Shown here: positions 8,901 through 15,622 of the stretch, piece by piece
How the letters are laid out: each line of letters opens with the position of its first letter
How positions within the stretch are numbered: position 1 is the stretch's first letter
Assembly (NCBI GenBank): GCA_041600735.1
Contig: JBFIJN010000113.1
Coordinates: 1-19,332, forward strand
Source of the DNA: Paraliomyxa sp041600735
Lineage (GTDB): Bacteria; Myxococcota_A; Polyangia; Nannocystales; Nannocystaceae
Direction of reading: 5' to 3'
Length of the DNA stretch: 19,332 nucleotides
Notes under the pieces: generated by a model
What the model saw: the letters and a program-made list of their open reading frames with translations, nothing else
The model's database searches: none
Told to the model about the DNA's origin: nothing
Made by a program: the position numbers and the translations under genes

Positions 8901-9906
8901 AGTGGATCACCTGTTCTTCGCCCGTGATCGCGGCCGCGGGCGCAGGCGGCGGGGCATCGACCGGGTCCACGCCGAGGACCGCGAGCTGCTGCTCGAGCTC
9001 GGCCGCGCTCGCCGGGCGGGCGCGCGGGTCCTTCTCGAGCAGCTTCGTGAGCAGGTGATCGAGCCCCAGCGGAATCCCGGGCACCAGCTCGCGTGCGCGC
9101 GGCGGGTCTTCCATCAGCACCTTCGCGAGCACTGCCATCATGTGCTCGCCCGCGAACGCCGGCTCGCCGCACACGCACTCGTGCAGGACGCAGCCCAGCG
9201 AGAACAGATCGGCCCGCGCATCGATGTCCGCCGCGCCCCGAGCCTGCTCCGGCGACATGTAGCCGGGCGTGCCGATGATCCCGCCGGGGATCGTCAACGT
9301 CCACGTGCCGGCCTTCAGCCGCGCCACGCCAAAGTCGAGCAAGCGTGCATCCTCGGGCTTGCGGCCCGCGAGGAAGATGTTGGCCGGCTTGATGTCGCGA
9401 TGGAGGATGCCCGCTCGGTGGGCGGCGGCGAGGGCCCCCGACAGGCGGATTGCGAGCGCGAGGGTCTCCTCTACGTCGAGCGGTCCCTCGCGCAGCCGGG
9501 CCTCGAGATCGAGTCCTTCGAGCCACTCCATCACCAAGTAGGGCGTGCCTTCTTCGGTGACCCCATGACCCAGGTACTGGACGATGCCGGGGTGCTCGAG
9601 CGCGGCCAGGGCTCGAACCTCGCGAAGGATGCGCTCGGCCGCAGCCAGCCCATGCTGCTCCGGTCGGACCAGCTTGATCGCCACGCGGCGCTCCGTCGCC
9701 AGCTCCACGGCGGCATAGACCACCCCCATGCCGCCCGAGCCCACGCGATCCACGATGCGGTAGCCGGGGACCAAGGGGACCGGCGCGGGCACGCTCGGGG
9801 GGGCTCGCACGACTCGTCCCGGCGCGAGCGCGCCCGAGGCCACGCGTTGCACCAATTGGTCCCGCACTCTGCGAGCGTCGGAATCCAGCGTGGTCGTCGA
9901 GCTCAT
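5962..9906 (-). CDS. Ser/Thr protein kinase with degenerate cyclase-like, ATPase and TPR-like domains
   Basis: A 1314-aa protein. The Hanks kinase domain (about 50-310) has Gly loop G-S-G-G-M-G (56-61), Lys78, H-R-D-I-K-P-A-N (169-176), D-F-G (191-193) and S-P-E (218-220), all intact. Residues about 334-466 look like a class III nucleotide cyclase domain without its metal-binding aspartates. A P-loop ATPase follows: Walker A G-D-A-G-A-G-K-S (514-521), Walker B-like V-L-L-V-L-E-D-L-H-W (647-656), then F-R-H-A-L-V (837-842), as in LuxR/AAA-type regulators. The rest (about 870-1314) is helical and TPR-like. There are no membrane helices, so it is probably a cytoplasmic scaffold kinase. Start 9906 is chosen for AGGA five bases before ATG; the frame is open to 9966 but that would overlap the sigma gene. 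It lies 10 bp after the sigma factor stop, so the two are almost certainly co-transcribed. Its targets are unknown; the sigma factor is the obvious candidate. Confidence 0.93.
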   Translation of the reverse strand: MSSTTTLDSDARRVRDQLVQRVASGALAPGRVVRAPPSVPAPVPLVPGYRIVDRVGSGGMGVVYAAVELATERRVAIKLVRPEQHGLAAAERILREVRALAALEHPGIVQYLGHGVTEEGTPYLVMEWLEGLDLEARLREGPLDVEETLALAIRLSGALAAAHRAGILHRDIKPANIFLAGRKPEDARLLDFGVARLKAGTWTLTIPGGIIGTPGYMSPEQARGAADIDARADLFSLGCVLHECVCGEPAFAGEHMMAVLAKVLMEDPPRARELVPGIPLGLDHLLTKLLEKDPRARPASAAELEQQLAVLGVDPVDAPPPAPAAAITGEEQVIHSVLFFRGDGPVGISTLDLARLAADHFGHHVTLVDGTHLIYVDRGRVALDRAVTAARCALALRERAPLLAIAVVCGHGLVTGRSIVGRVLDRGAELLLHARVGQIRIDDVTTRLLDTGFEVESDEHGLVLVTMRDRLPGARRLMGKTTPLVGRRRELASLEAAFDECAEERCANVVVVIGDAGAGKSRLRHELDRRLRARTQPPVTTLIARADPMRAQAPFSLISRALYQAAGLEEGESMLVRQHKLRTRLSRHVPEEAVDHLVLYLGEIVSAFSRDAPLELELAREDAATMRQRIEHAWCTWLRAECEAGVVLLVLEDLHWGDAATVQVVDAMLEALEGSPLLVLALARPSVRQRFPKLWSTRDVGMLELSPLSLRASRELVRGVLGPAAVAADIERIVAGARGNAFFLEELIRAVAEGTGGELPDSVLAMMQARLEGLSAPERQVLRAASVFGQIAWRGGIRELVGLEVEALGSALERLVADEWLLARDRSHLPREQEYAFRHALVCDAAYATLTDHDRELGHRLAGQWLEQAGVPEAIVLAEHFRRGDDPAKATAWFASAADQAFERQEFEVVLEIVERSLEHAPPGEARGRLLLRRAEVCAISGQHHEAAASARAALAELPPNTSRWYGAAGEAALASGRAGETAHVHEIVDALMTGIRPSVGEVINFVGLVRAALPLAAAGQTDAAVRLMDEIIRVTATMIDEEPEALGPMLSARALRGLVTGDLATAYRDMEGAATMFERAKSVRNAIEHWMGAGFFALELGQLEAGEAILRRVISNSSALRLEHVCAAARHNLGRRIGEAGRVEEGLELELEALASFERHANRRMMGLTHCHLAWILLRAGRTPQATVHAAQALEQLEGYPASRAIALATRAQIRLHDRDFDGALPDAREAIEGLESLGQLQEGESLIRLTWAEALIAAGRTDEVPAAVTTAHGRLHARALNIEDEALRASFLERVPENARIERSAREWLEGR

Positions 9907-9916
9907 CAGCTTCCTG

Positions 9917-10543
9917 CTACGAGGACACGACCTCGAGCCGACGAACGTGCTCGGCCCGGACCCCATCCATATAAGAGGACAACGTCGTGAGCGTGCCTTC
10001 CTCCGAGGGGGAGCCTTCGCCCATCGCCCGCTGCAGACGGCGCTTGGCCGTGGTCAGCCGGGCGGCGACGAGCTCGACCGACACCTCCAGGATCTCGGCG
10101 ATCTCCCGCAGCCGCAGCGCCCCGTGGACCCGCAGCTCGAGCAGGATCTGGTCATCGAGCGGCAGCGTTCGCAGCGCGCCCACGAGCCGGGTGACCTCGT
10201 GTTGCTCGCCCACCAGGGTGCTGAAGCTGGGATCCATGCCAGGCCCGCTGATCGTCTCGGACAGTGGATCGAACGCATCACCCGAGCGACTACGGTGGAA
10301 CTCTACGAGCTTGGCCCGGGCAATTCCCAGCAAGTACGAGGCAAAGGTCGAGTGCGCGTGGATGCGGTCCACGCTCATGCACATCGACTCGAATGCTTCT
10401 TGGGTGAGTCGCGCGGCCAGCCCTGCCGCGAGCTTCGTCGCGAAGAACAGGTACACCGTGTCGTAGTGACGAAGGAGCAGCACTTGCCCGGCCGCGACGT
10501 CGCCATTGGACCAGCGTTCGAATAGCTGGAGATCGTCTTTCAT
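9917..10543 (-). CDS. ECF-type RNA polymerase sigma factor, kinase-linked
   Basis: A 208-aa sigma-70 family protein. Region 2 (about 1-85) opens M-K-D-D-L-Q-L-F-E-R-W, with R-H-Y-D-T-V-Y (25-31) and Q-E-A-F (48-51). Region 4 (about 125-175) has L-P-L-D-D-Q-I-L-L-E-L and a helix-turn-helix L-R-E-I-A-E-I-L-E-V-S (145-155) ending in A-A-R-L-T-T-A-K-R-R-L. In most ECF factors region 2.2 carries D-A-E-D (or D-x-D-D) before L-x-Q. Here the equivalent is L42-A-A-R45-L-T47-Q, with no acidic residue. About 34 residues follow region 4. The start was placed at ATG 10543 because sigma homology begins there; the open frame to 10741 is Cys/Arg-rich and unlike the family. The kinase gene starts 10 bp downstream. 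The promoter target is unknown and no anti-sigma gene is seen. Confidence 0.9.
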   Translation of the reverse strand: MKDDLQLFERWSNGDVAAGQVLLLRHYDTVYLFFATKLAAGLAARLTQEAFESMCMSVDRIHAHSTFASYLLGIARAKLVEFHRSRSGDAFDPLSETISGPGMDPSFSTLVGEQHEVTRLVGALRTLPLDDQILLELRVHGALRLREIAEILEVSVELVAARLTTAKRRLQRAMGEGSPSEEGTLTTLSSYMDGVRAEHVRRLEVVSS

Positions 10544-10737
10544 CGCCCAGGCGAGTCGCAAGACTAGCAGTCGCCAAGCCATCGAGGGCGAGCCGCGAGC
10601 AGCAGTCGAGCGCGCTCCGGTACGATGTCTACCGCTAGCGCAGTCACCGCAGGTTCGGAAACGAGCGTCCACCCGCGTTGGTCTGCACCGGCCGTGTGCA
10701 CAGCTACGACCAAGGCGAGGGTCTGCCCCGCCAGCGA

Positions 10738-12168
10738 TCACTCCTTCGCGGCCGCAAACAAATAGTCCACCACCAGGTTGCTCATCAAGCGCACCCCCAG
10801 CCCGAGCGCAGCCTCGTCGGCGAAGAACTTCGGTGAGTGGTTGCTCGCCGCATCCTTCAGCGAAGCACCCTTGGGTACGATGCCCAAGAAGAAGAACAGC
10901 CCCGGGATCCGCTGCTGGTAGAACGAGAAGTCCTCGGCCCCGAGCACGGGCGGACGCTCGAGCAGCCGACCGGGCCCCGCCACTCGGGCCAGCGTGGATC
11001 GCATGCGTGCGAGCAGCTCGGGGTCGTTGTCGACCACCGGGTAGCCCTCGTCGATCGTCACCTGCGCCGTCGCACCGGCCGCCTCGGCGATGTGGCGTGC
11101 GGTGTGGTCGATGCGCTCGTGGAGCTCGCGGCGAATCTCCGAGTCGAACGCGCGGATCGTGCCGACCATCTCCACCTCGTCGGGAATGATGTTGCCGCGC
11201 ACCCCTCCCTCGATGCTACCGATCGAGACCACCGCCGCGCTCTTGGTGGTGTCGATCTGCCGCGTGATGATGGTCTGCAGCGCGAGCACGATCTGCGCCG
11301 AGACCACGATCGGGTCCACGCCTCGCCACGGGTAGGCGCCGTGGGTCTGCTTGCCCCGCACCACGATGCGCAGCCCGTCGGCGCTGGCCATCGACGGGCC
11401 CGGGCGCACCAGCACATCGCCCACGCGATCAGGGACCACGTGCAGCCCAAAGATCACCTCGGGGGCGGGATCGTCGAGGGCGCCCTCGGCCACCATCAGC
11501 TTGGCGCCGCCCTCCTCGCCCTCGGGCGCGCCCTCCTCGGCGGGCTGGAACAACAGCACGACGGTGCCCGGAAGCTGCTCGCGCACGCGCGGCAGCAGCT
11601 CGGCCACGCCCATCGCGATGGCCATGTGCATGTCGTGGCCGCACGCGTGCATCACCGGCGTCTCCTTGCCATGCCACGGGGCGGTCGCCTTCGAGGCGAA
11701 CGGCAGCCCGGTCTGCTCCTTCACCGGCAGCGCGTCCATCTCGGCGCGGAGCGCTACGACTGCGCCGGGGCGGCCGCCCTCGAGCACGGCCACGATCCCG
11801 GTGTGGGCTACCCCGGTGCGCACCGTCCACCCGTTTGCGCGCAGGTGCTCGGCGATCACCTTGGCCGTGCGATGCTCGCGGTTTCCGAGCTCGGGATGTT
11901 CGTGGAGATCGCGGCGATAGCCCACCACCGCAGGCTCGAGCTCGGCCGTCAGGCGGTCGATCTCCGCCGCGAGCGGGCTCGCTTGCACGTGCTCGGGCAA
12001 GGTGACACTGCGGGCGGCTCGCGCCTCGCTCGCGTCCTCGGATGGCGTGATCGCGGCGGCCGAGGCCTCGTGTGGGGGATCCGTGCCCGCAGTAGGCTCG
12101 ACTTGCGACCCCGCGGGCCGACATGCGAGCGCACCGAGGAGCATCGAAGCGACGAGCGAGGCACGCAT
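10738..12168 (-). CDS. M20 (M20D-like) metallopeptidase/amidohydrolase, exported or lipidated
   Basis: A 476-aa hydrolase of the hippurate/IAA-amino-acid hydrolase type, which cleaves N-acyl amino acids or related amides with bound metal ions. Visible motifs are R-D-L-H-E-H-P-E-L (87-95), H-A-C-G-H-D-M-H (174-181; Cys176 and His178 expected metal ligands), Q-P-A-E-E-G (208-213; catalytic/metal Glu211/212), G-L-H-V-V-P with His243, G-A-E-D-F-S-F-Y, and a C-terminal N-H-S-P-K-F-F with the last metal His. A dimerisation domain sits in the middle. The N-terminus is a short signal ending L-G-A-L-A-C16, so it is probably a lipoprotein, though the lipobox is loose. Its linker (about 20-60) is Ala/Glu/Pro-rich. 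Start 12168 is chosen because the upstream extension (to 12597) is Pro-rich antisense of the next gene. It diverges from the MopE-type lipoprotein gene across 124 bp. Substrate unknown. Confidence 0.9.
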   Translation of the reverse strand: MRASLVASMLLGALACRPAGSQVEPTAGTDPPHEASAAAITPSEDASEARAARSVTLPEHVQASPLAAEIDRLTAELEPAVVGYRRDLHEHPELGNREHRTAKVIAEHLRANGWTVRTGVAHTGIVAVLEGGRPGAVVALRAEMDALPVKEQTGLPFASKATAPWHGKETPVMHACGHDMHMAIAMGVAELLPRVREQLPGTVVLLFQPAEEGAPEGEEGGAKLMVAEGALDDPAPEVIFGLHVVPDRVGDVLVRPGPSMASADGLRIVVRGKQTHGAYPWRGVDPIVVSAQIVLALQTIITRQIDTTKSAAVVSIGSIEGGVRGNIIPDEVEMVGTIRAFDSEIRRELHERIDHTARHIAEAAGATAQVTIDEGYPVVDNDPELLARMRSTLARVAGPGRLLERPPVLGAEDFSFYQQRIPGLFFFLGIVPKGASLKDAASNHSPKFFADEAALGLGVRLMSNLVVDYLFAAAKE

Positions 12169-12267
12169 CGTCGCAGAGCATACGACGCTACTCGCGACAC
12201 CGGTGCACGGGACACCCGCGGCGGCGCTGCGAGGTTGCGCCCGCGCCGGTTGGCCCCGTAGGATCCC

Positions 12268-12292
12268 AAAGGAGGTGGGGAAGGAGGTGGGG
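12268..12292 (+). promoter_or_regulatory. Tandem duplicated perfect Shine-Dalgarno
   Basis: AAGGAGGTGGGG occurs twice back to back (12269-12280 and 12281-12292), and the second copy ends directly at ATG 12293. Each copy holds AAGGAGGTG, a full match to the 16S rRNA 3' end. In the second copy GGAGG (12283-12287) is five bases from ATG, which is optimal and decides the start. Most other genes in the window have weak or no Shine-Dalgarno. Confidence 0.85.
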
Positions 12293-13306
12293 ATGCGATC
12301 GACGGGCACGGGAGCGAGCCTGGGCGGGGTGACGGGCCTCGTTGCCCTCGTTGGACTGGTCGGCTGTGCGATCGGCTCGGGCGGCGACGGCTTCGGCTCC
12401 GCGGCCAGCGTCGGCGGCCACGACACTACCGAGGGGATGAGCGCGGGCGGCAGCGGGACCGGCAGCGGCGGCGACACTCCCGATGGCTCCGGCGGCCAAG
12501 AGGGACCGGTGACCTCGGCGGGCCCCGGCGGCGAGACCGACGACCCTCCGCCGGGCGGCGAGATCTGCAATGGTCTCGACGACGATGGCGACGGCATGAT
12601 CGACGAGGATCAGCCCTCGCAGACCTGCGGCGTGGGCTCGTGCGAGGTGACCCAGCCGTCGTGCATGGGCGGCATGCCGCACCCGTGCACCCCGGCGCTG
12701 CCGGGCGGCGAGATCTGCAACGGACTCGACGACGACTGCAACGGAGCCGTCGACGACGTGCAGCAGGCTTGCTCCACCGCGTGCGGCGATGGAGTGATGG
12801 TGTGCGTGGGCTCCGATCCGCAGTGCAATGGTCCGGCGCCGCAGGCCGAGACCTGCAACCTGCTCGACGACGACTGCAACGGGAGCTTCGACGACGGCGT
12901 GAACGGCTGCCGCGTGGGCATCCACCGCTCGCTGCACCCGGGCACCGGTGAGCACTTCTACACCGCCAATTTCGGCGAGGCGCAGTGCTGCGGGTTCGTG
13001 CTCGAGGCCGCCAATTTCTATCAGCTGTACTCGGGCCCGCACGCCGGCCTCGTGCCGTTCCACCGCTGCATCGGCCCGAGCGGCTTTCACTTCTACACCC
13101 AAGACCCGGGCTGCGAAGGGCTCATGCTCGAAGGCGTGATGGGCTACATCGCCAGCGCCGGCGGCACGGCAGGCTCCGTGCCGCTCTATCGCCTGTACCT
13201 GTCGAGCAACGGCGATCACTTCTATACGGTGAGCGCGGCCGAGCGCGACAACGCGGTCGCGAGCTTCGGCTACATCGACGAGGGCGTGGCCGGCTACGTG
13301 TGGTGA
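12293..13306 (+). CDS. Lipoprotein with MopE-type metal-binding motifs and HFYT (DUF5648-like) repeats
   Basis: A 337-aa surface lipoprotein with a signal peptide ending in a canonical lipobox L-V-G-C25. A Gly/Ser/Thr linker (about 26-88) follows. Three Cys/Asp motifs of the form E-x-C-N-x-L-D-D-D-x-(N/D)-G lie at about 90-105, 140-156 and 186-202. These are the MopE/SorB-type motif thought to bind metal; the first copy has D-G-D-G in place of D-C-N-G. The C-terminal part (about 210-337) has three H-F-Y-T motifs (221-224, 266-269, 309-312), with P-L-Y-R-L-Y and E-G-V-x-G-Y elements as in DUF5648 repeats. It carries extra Cys residues in the first two modules. The start is fixed by the Shine-Dalgarno at 12281-12287; the open frame upstream overlaps the divergent amidohydrolase start. 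Function is unknown; a cell-surface binding or adhesion role is inferred. Confidence 0.88.
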   Translation: MRSTGTGASLGGVTGLVALVGLVGCAIGSGGDGFGSAASVGGHDTTEGMSAGGSGTGSGGDTPDGSGGQEGPVTSAGPGGETDDPPPGGEICNGLDDDGDGMIDEDQPSQTCGVGSCEVTQPSCMGGMPHPCTPALPGGEICNGLDDDCNGAVDDVQQACSTACGDGVMVCVGSDPQCNGPAPQAETCNLLDDDCNGSFDDGVNGCRVGIHRSLHPGTGEHFYTANFGEAQCCGFVLEAANFYQLYSGPHAGLVPFHRCIGPSGFHFYTQDPGCEGLMLEGVMGYIASAGGTAGSVPLYRLYLSSNGDHFYTVSAAERDNAVASFGYIDEGVAGYVW

Positions 13307-13361
13307 GCCGCCGGCCCGCGCTTCACAGCGAGTCCGCGGCGCCTCTCACGGAGCCCGCGGG

Positions 13362-13766
13362 TCACACGGAAAACGACGAGCCGCAGCCGCAGCTGCCGGT
13401 CGTGTTCGGGTTGCCGAACTTGAACCCGGCGCCCTGCAGGCCCTCGACGTAGTCGATCGCGGTGCCCATCAGGTACATGAAGCTCATCTGGTCGGCGATC
13501 AGCTTCACGCCGTGGCTCTCGAACACGTAGTCGCCCTCGGCGTGCTCGTCGAAGTAGAGGTCGTACTGGAAGCCGGAGCAGCCGCCGCCCATCACCTTCA
13601 CGCGCAGGGCGTAGTGCGGCTCGATGGTCTCGGCGTCACGGATCTCGCGGACCTTGTCGGCTGCGGTCTCGGTCAGCGTGAGCGCCCCTTCCATTGCGGG
13701 GTCGCTGATCGCCTCGGGGGTGGTCTTGGTCTCGGTGGGGGTCGAAGTGGCGATCTCGGTGGACAT
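13362..13766 (-). CDS. HesB/IscA/ErpA-family iron-sulfur cluster carrier
   Basis: A 134-aa A-type Fe-S carrier, which accepts or transfers [Fe-S] clusters to apo-proteins in the cytoplasm. The three ligand cysteines are present: Cys63 in G-G-G-C-S-G-F-Q-Y and Cys126/Cys128 in T-G-S-C-G-C-G-S-S-F. The N-P-N motif (119-121) precedes them, as in ErpA/IscA. Core homology begins near residue 28 (A-L-T-L-T-E-T-A). The first about 27 residues are a Thr/Glu/Pro-rich, probably disordered extension longer than in E. coli ErpA. An internal ATG at 13694 would remove it, but neither start has a clear Shine-Dalgarno. No other suf/isc genes are nearby, so it appears to be a stand-alone carrier. It converges on the MopE-type gene (55 bp apart). 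Which target it serves cannot be told. Confidence 0.93.
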   Translation of the reverse strand: MSTEIATSTPTETKTTPEAISDPAMEGALTLTETAADKVREIRDAETIEPHYALRVKVMGGGCSGFQYDLYFDEHAEGDYVFESHGVKLIADQMSFMYLMGTAIDYVEGLQGAGFKFGNPNTTGSCGCGSSFSV

Positions 13767-13843
13767 GGCGTCGAGGCTTCCCGGGCACTGCGTCAAACGC
13801 GCCCCTGGGTGGGTATGGAAAGTGACGTAACGGAAGATGCGAT

Positions 13844-13926
13844 CCGCGGGCCCCGCGGTCAAGCGGTCCGGCCGTCTGGACCCGCACGAACCTCGTCTAG
13901 GCCCCTGCGCAGGGGGTCGAGCCCCC
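13844..13926. promoter_or_regulatory. Cluster of inverted repeats in divergent intergenic region
   Basis: Within the 227 bp between the Fe-S carrier and the next lipoprotein there are four potential stem structures. CCGCGGG/CCCGCGG has a one-base centre (13844-13858). GGTCC/GGACC has an 8-base loop (13865-13882). A perfect 14-bp palindrome CCCCTGCGCAGGGG lies at 13902-13915. GGGGG/CCCCC (13912-13926) shares its left arm with the palindrome's right arm, so the last two are mutually exclusive. They could be operators or leader structure of the Fe-S carrier transcript; GC richness alone may explain some. Confidence 0.45.
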
Positions 13927-13955
13927 ATGCACGGAGCTCCGCTGGGCTTCGCAGT

Positions 13956-13985
13956 TTGACAGGGCCCGGCGCGGGCGCCTACCGT
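13956..13985 (+). promoter_or_regulatory. Possible promoter for the 522-aa lipoprotein gene
   Basis: A perfect -35 box TTGACA (13956-13961) is followed after 18 bp by TACCGT (13980-13985), which matches TATAAT at three positions. The -10 ends 8 bp before ATG 13994, so transcription would begin at or just before the start codon. No Shine-Dalgarno precedes the ATG, consistent with a leaderless mRNA. The -10 is weak, hence the low confidence. Confidence 0.35.
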
Positions 13986-13993
13986 GGGCGCAA

Positions 13994-15562
13994 ATGGCGG
14001 CTAGCGTGCTGAAATCGCGGAGTTTGGGCATTCCTTCGGCGCGTTGGGCTCCGGCGCTGGCGCTCGGCCTCGCGCTACCCCTCGTGGGCTGCGACAGTCG
14101 CGACGAGGCGATGGCGCGCCAAGTCGAGGCCTACAAGAAGGAGCCGAAGGACAAGACCGAGCTTCCTCCAGAGCTGCCGCCGTACCCGATGCGCGACGAG
14201 CTGATGCCGGTCTTGTCGAAGATCTACGCGCTCAACAAGCCGCCCGCGGTGACCGACGCGCCGATCGCCGTCGAGGGCGACTACCAGTACGAGCTCGATG
14301 CTGGCGTGATGGCGGTGATCCGACTGCCCGCCGGAATCTCGCAAGAGCAGAAGGTGCGCGCGATCATCCAGGCGACCGCCGAGGCCGACGCGTGGGCCTA
14401 CCGCAAGGAGGCGCGCCGCGAGTACGCCGATCTCGTCGCTCGCGTGAAGAACGGCTACGGCAAGGAGCAGCGCGACAAGATCCTCAAGGCGTACGCCGAG
14501 CTGCGCATGCTCCAGTACTTCAACAGCGACTCGGCCCAGGCCGACGTCGACTCGTTGCCCGCGAGCGTGAAGGCCCCCGTCGAGGCCATGCGCAAGCACT
14601 ACGTCGACAACAAGCAGCAGATCTGGGACGACTGGATGGCGGTCAAGATGTACGCCCGCCGCGTCGTCGCCGGCGACGAGCCGTTCCGCGGAGTGCTGCG
14701 CGACATCAAGAAGGAGCTCGGCAAGGAAGAGCCGCCGCCGATCACCTGGGAGGACGCGATGGCCTCGGCGCAGTTCAAGGCCTGGGGCACCGAGATCCGC
14801 AAGGACGAGAAGCTCATCGGCATGCTGCTCAACCAGCGGGAGATGCGGGAGCGCGAGGCCTACCTCACCGATACGCACTCGCTGTGGGTGATGGAGGGCT
14901 CGCCCGAGATTCCGGCCAAGGCCAAGAAGGTGCGCATCGATCCCGAGCTCGGCTTCGGCATCCATCGCGAGGACCTGGGCGGCGGCTACAACGACCTCAC
15001 CTACGTGTTCTCGAAGAAGCTCGACGGCCCCGCGCTGCGCAAGGCCTACCTGCGCTCGATCATCTACGGCCACATGCTCAGCGACTTCGGCATGCTGGCG
15101 ACCGCAGGCTCCGACTTCGCGGTGCGCGACGCCGACAACGTGATCGATGCCACCACGGCCGTGGTGCCCGACAAGTACGACCCGCTCTACGCGCGCTGTG
15201 GCTCCGCGGCGGCGATCGACACGTTCATCAACCACTACGACCAGGAATTCACGATCCTGCAGGGGCTGCCGTCGGTGAAGGTGCCCGAGGCCATCCTCAA
15301 TACCGCGCACCAGTGCGTGATCGAGGGGGCCCGCGGTGACATCCACGTCCCCGCCAAGGACGACGAGATGGACGTCGAGGGCGCTGCTCCAGGTAGCCGC
15401 CTGGCGCTCTACCAGATGCTCGCGCGCTTCGAGAACATGGCGGCCGACGTTGCGGCGATGGGTCAGGACAAGCGCACCGCCGAAGACGACGTGATCGACG
15501 AGGGCGAGGCGATCCTCCAGCGCATCAAGGCCAAGGAGAACGAGGGCAAGGGGATCAAGTAG
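13994..15562 (+). CDS. Putative lipoprotein of unknown function
   Basis: A 522-aa protein that I do not recognise. The N-terminus is a signal peptide with a canonical lipobox L-V-G-C33, so it is probably membrane-anchored by lipid. After it comes a charged, Lys/Glu/Pro-rich linker (about 34-66), then a mainly helical, strongly charged body with no transmembrane segment. Few cysteines occur in the mature part (two, near residues 398 and 436). The C-terminus (about 465-522) is a predicted long helix rich in Glu, Asp and Lys. No catalytic motif stands out. ATG 13994 is preceded by a TTGACA box but no Shine-Dalgarno. The S41 protease gene follows on the same strand after about 60 bp, so the two may be co-transcribed. 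A role as an envelope factor or protease partner is only a guess. Confidence 0.85.
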   Translation: MAASVLKSRSLGIPSARWAPALALGLALPLVGCDSRDEAMARQVEAYKKEPKDKTELPPELPPYPMRDELMPVLSKIYALNKPPAVTDAPIAVEGDYQYELDAGVMAVIRLPAGISQEQKVRAIIQATAEADAWAYRKEARREYADLVARVKNGYGKEQRDKILKAYAELRMLQYFNSDSAQADVDSLPASVKAPVEAMRKHYVDNKQQIWDDWMAVKMYARRVVAGDEPFRGVLRDIKKELGKEEPPPITWEDAMASAQFKAWGTEIRKDEKLIGMLLNQREMREREAYLTDTHSLWVMEGSPEIPAKAKKVRIDPELGFGIHREDLGGGYNDLTYVFSKKLDGPALRKAYLRSIIYGHMLSDFGMLATAGSDFAVRDADNVIDATTAVVPDKYDPLYARCGSAAAIDTFINHYDQEFTILQGLPSVKVPEAILNTAHQCVIEGARGDIHVPAKDDEMDVEGAAPGSRLALYQMLARFENMAADVAAMGQDKRTAEDDVIDEGEAILQRIKAKENEGKGIK

Positions 15563-15622
15563 CCCCTTCCCTCGGGTTTGGCTCTACGCTGGGGCTGGAC
15601 CGCGGTGCGCGGGTCCGTCAGG

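Noticed and set aside
7942..9990. Long + strand open frame (682 codons) opposite the kinase gene
   Set aside because: It has no recognisable domain, is rich in His/Arg/Gln and mirrors the coding strand's codon bias; the kinase on the - strand has intact motifs throughout.
10544..10737. 194-bp gap before the sigma factor searched for a promoter and operator
   Set aside because: No convincing -35/-10 pair or strong inverted repeat was seen, although the operon promoter is expected here.
10544..10741. Upstream extension of the sigma factor to an ATG at 10741
   Set aside because: The extension is Cys/Arg-rich, unlike sigma N-termini, and overlaps the amidohydrolase stop; homology begins at ATG 10543.
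12169..12597. N-terminal extension of the amidohydrolase
   Set aside because: Pro-rich and antisense to the MopE-type lipoprotein; a signal peptide begins at ATG 12168.
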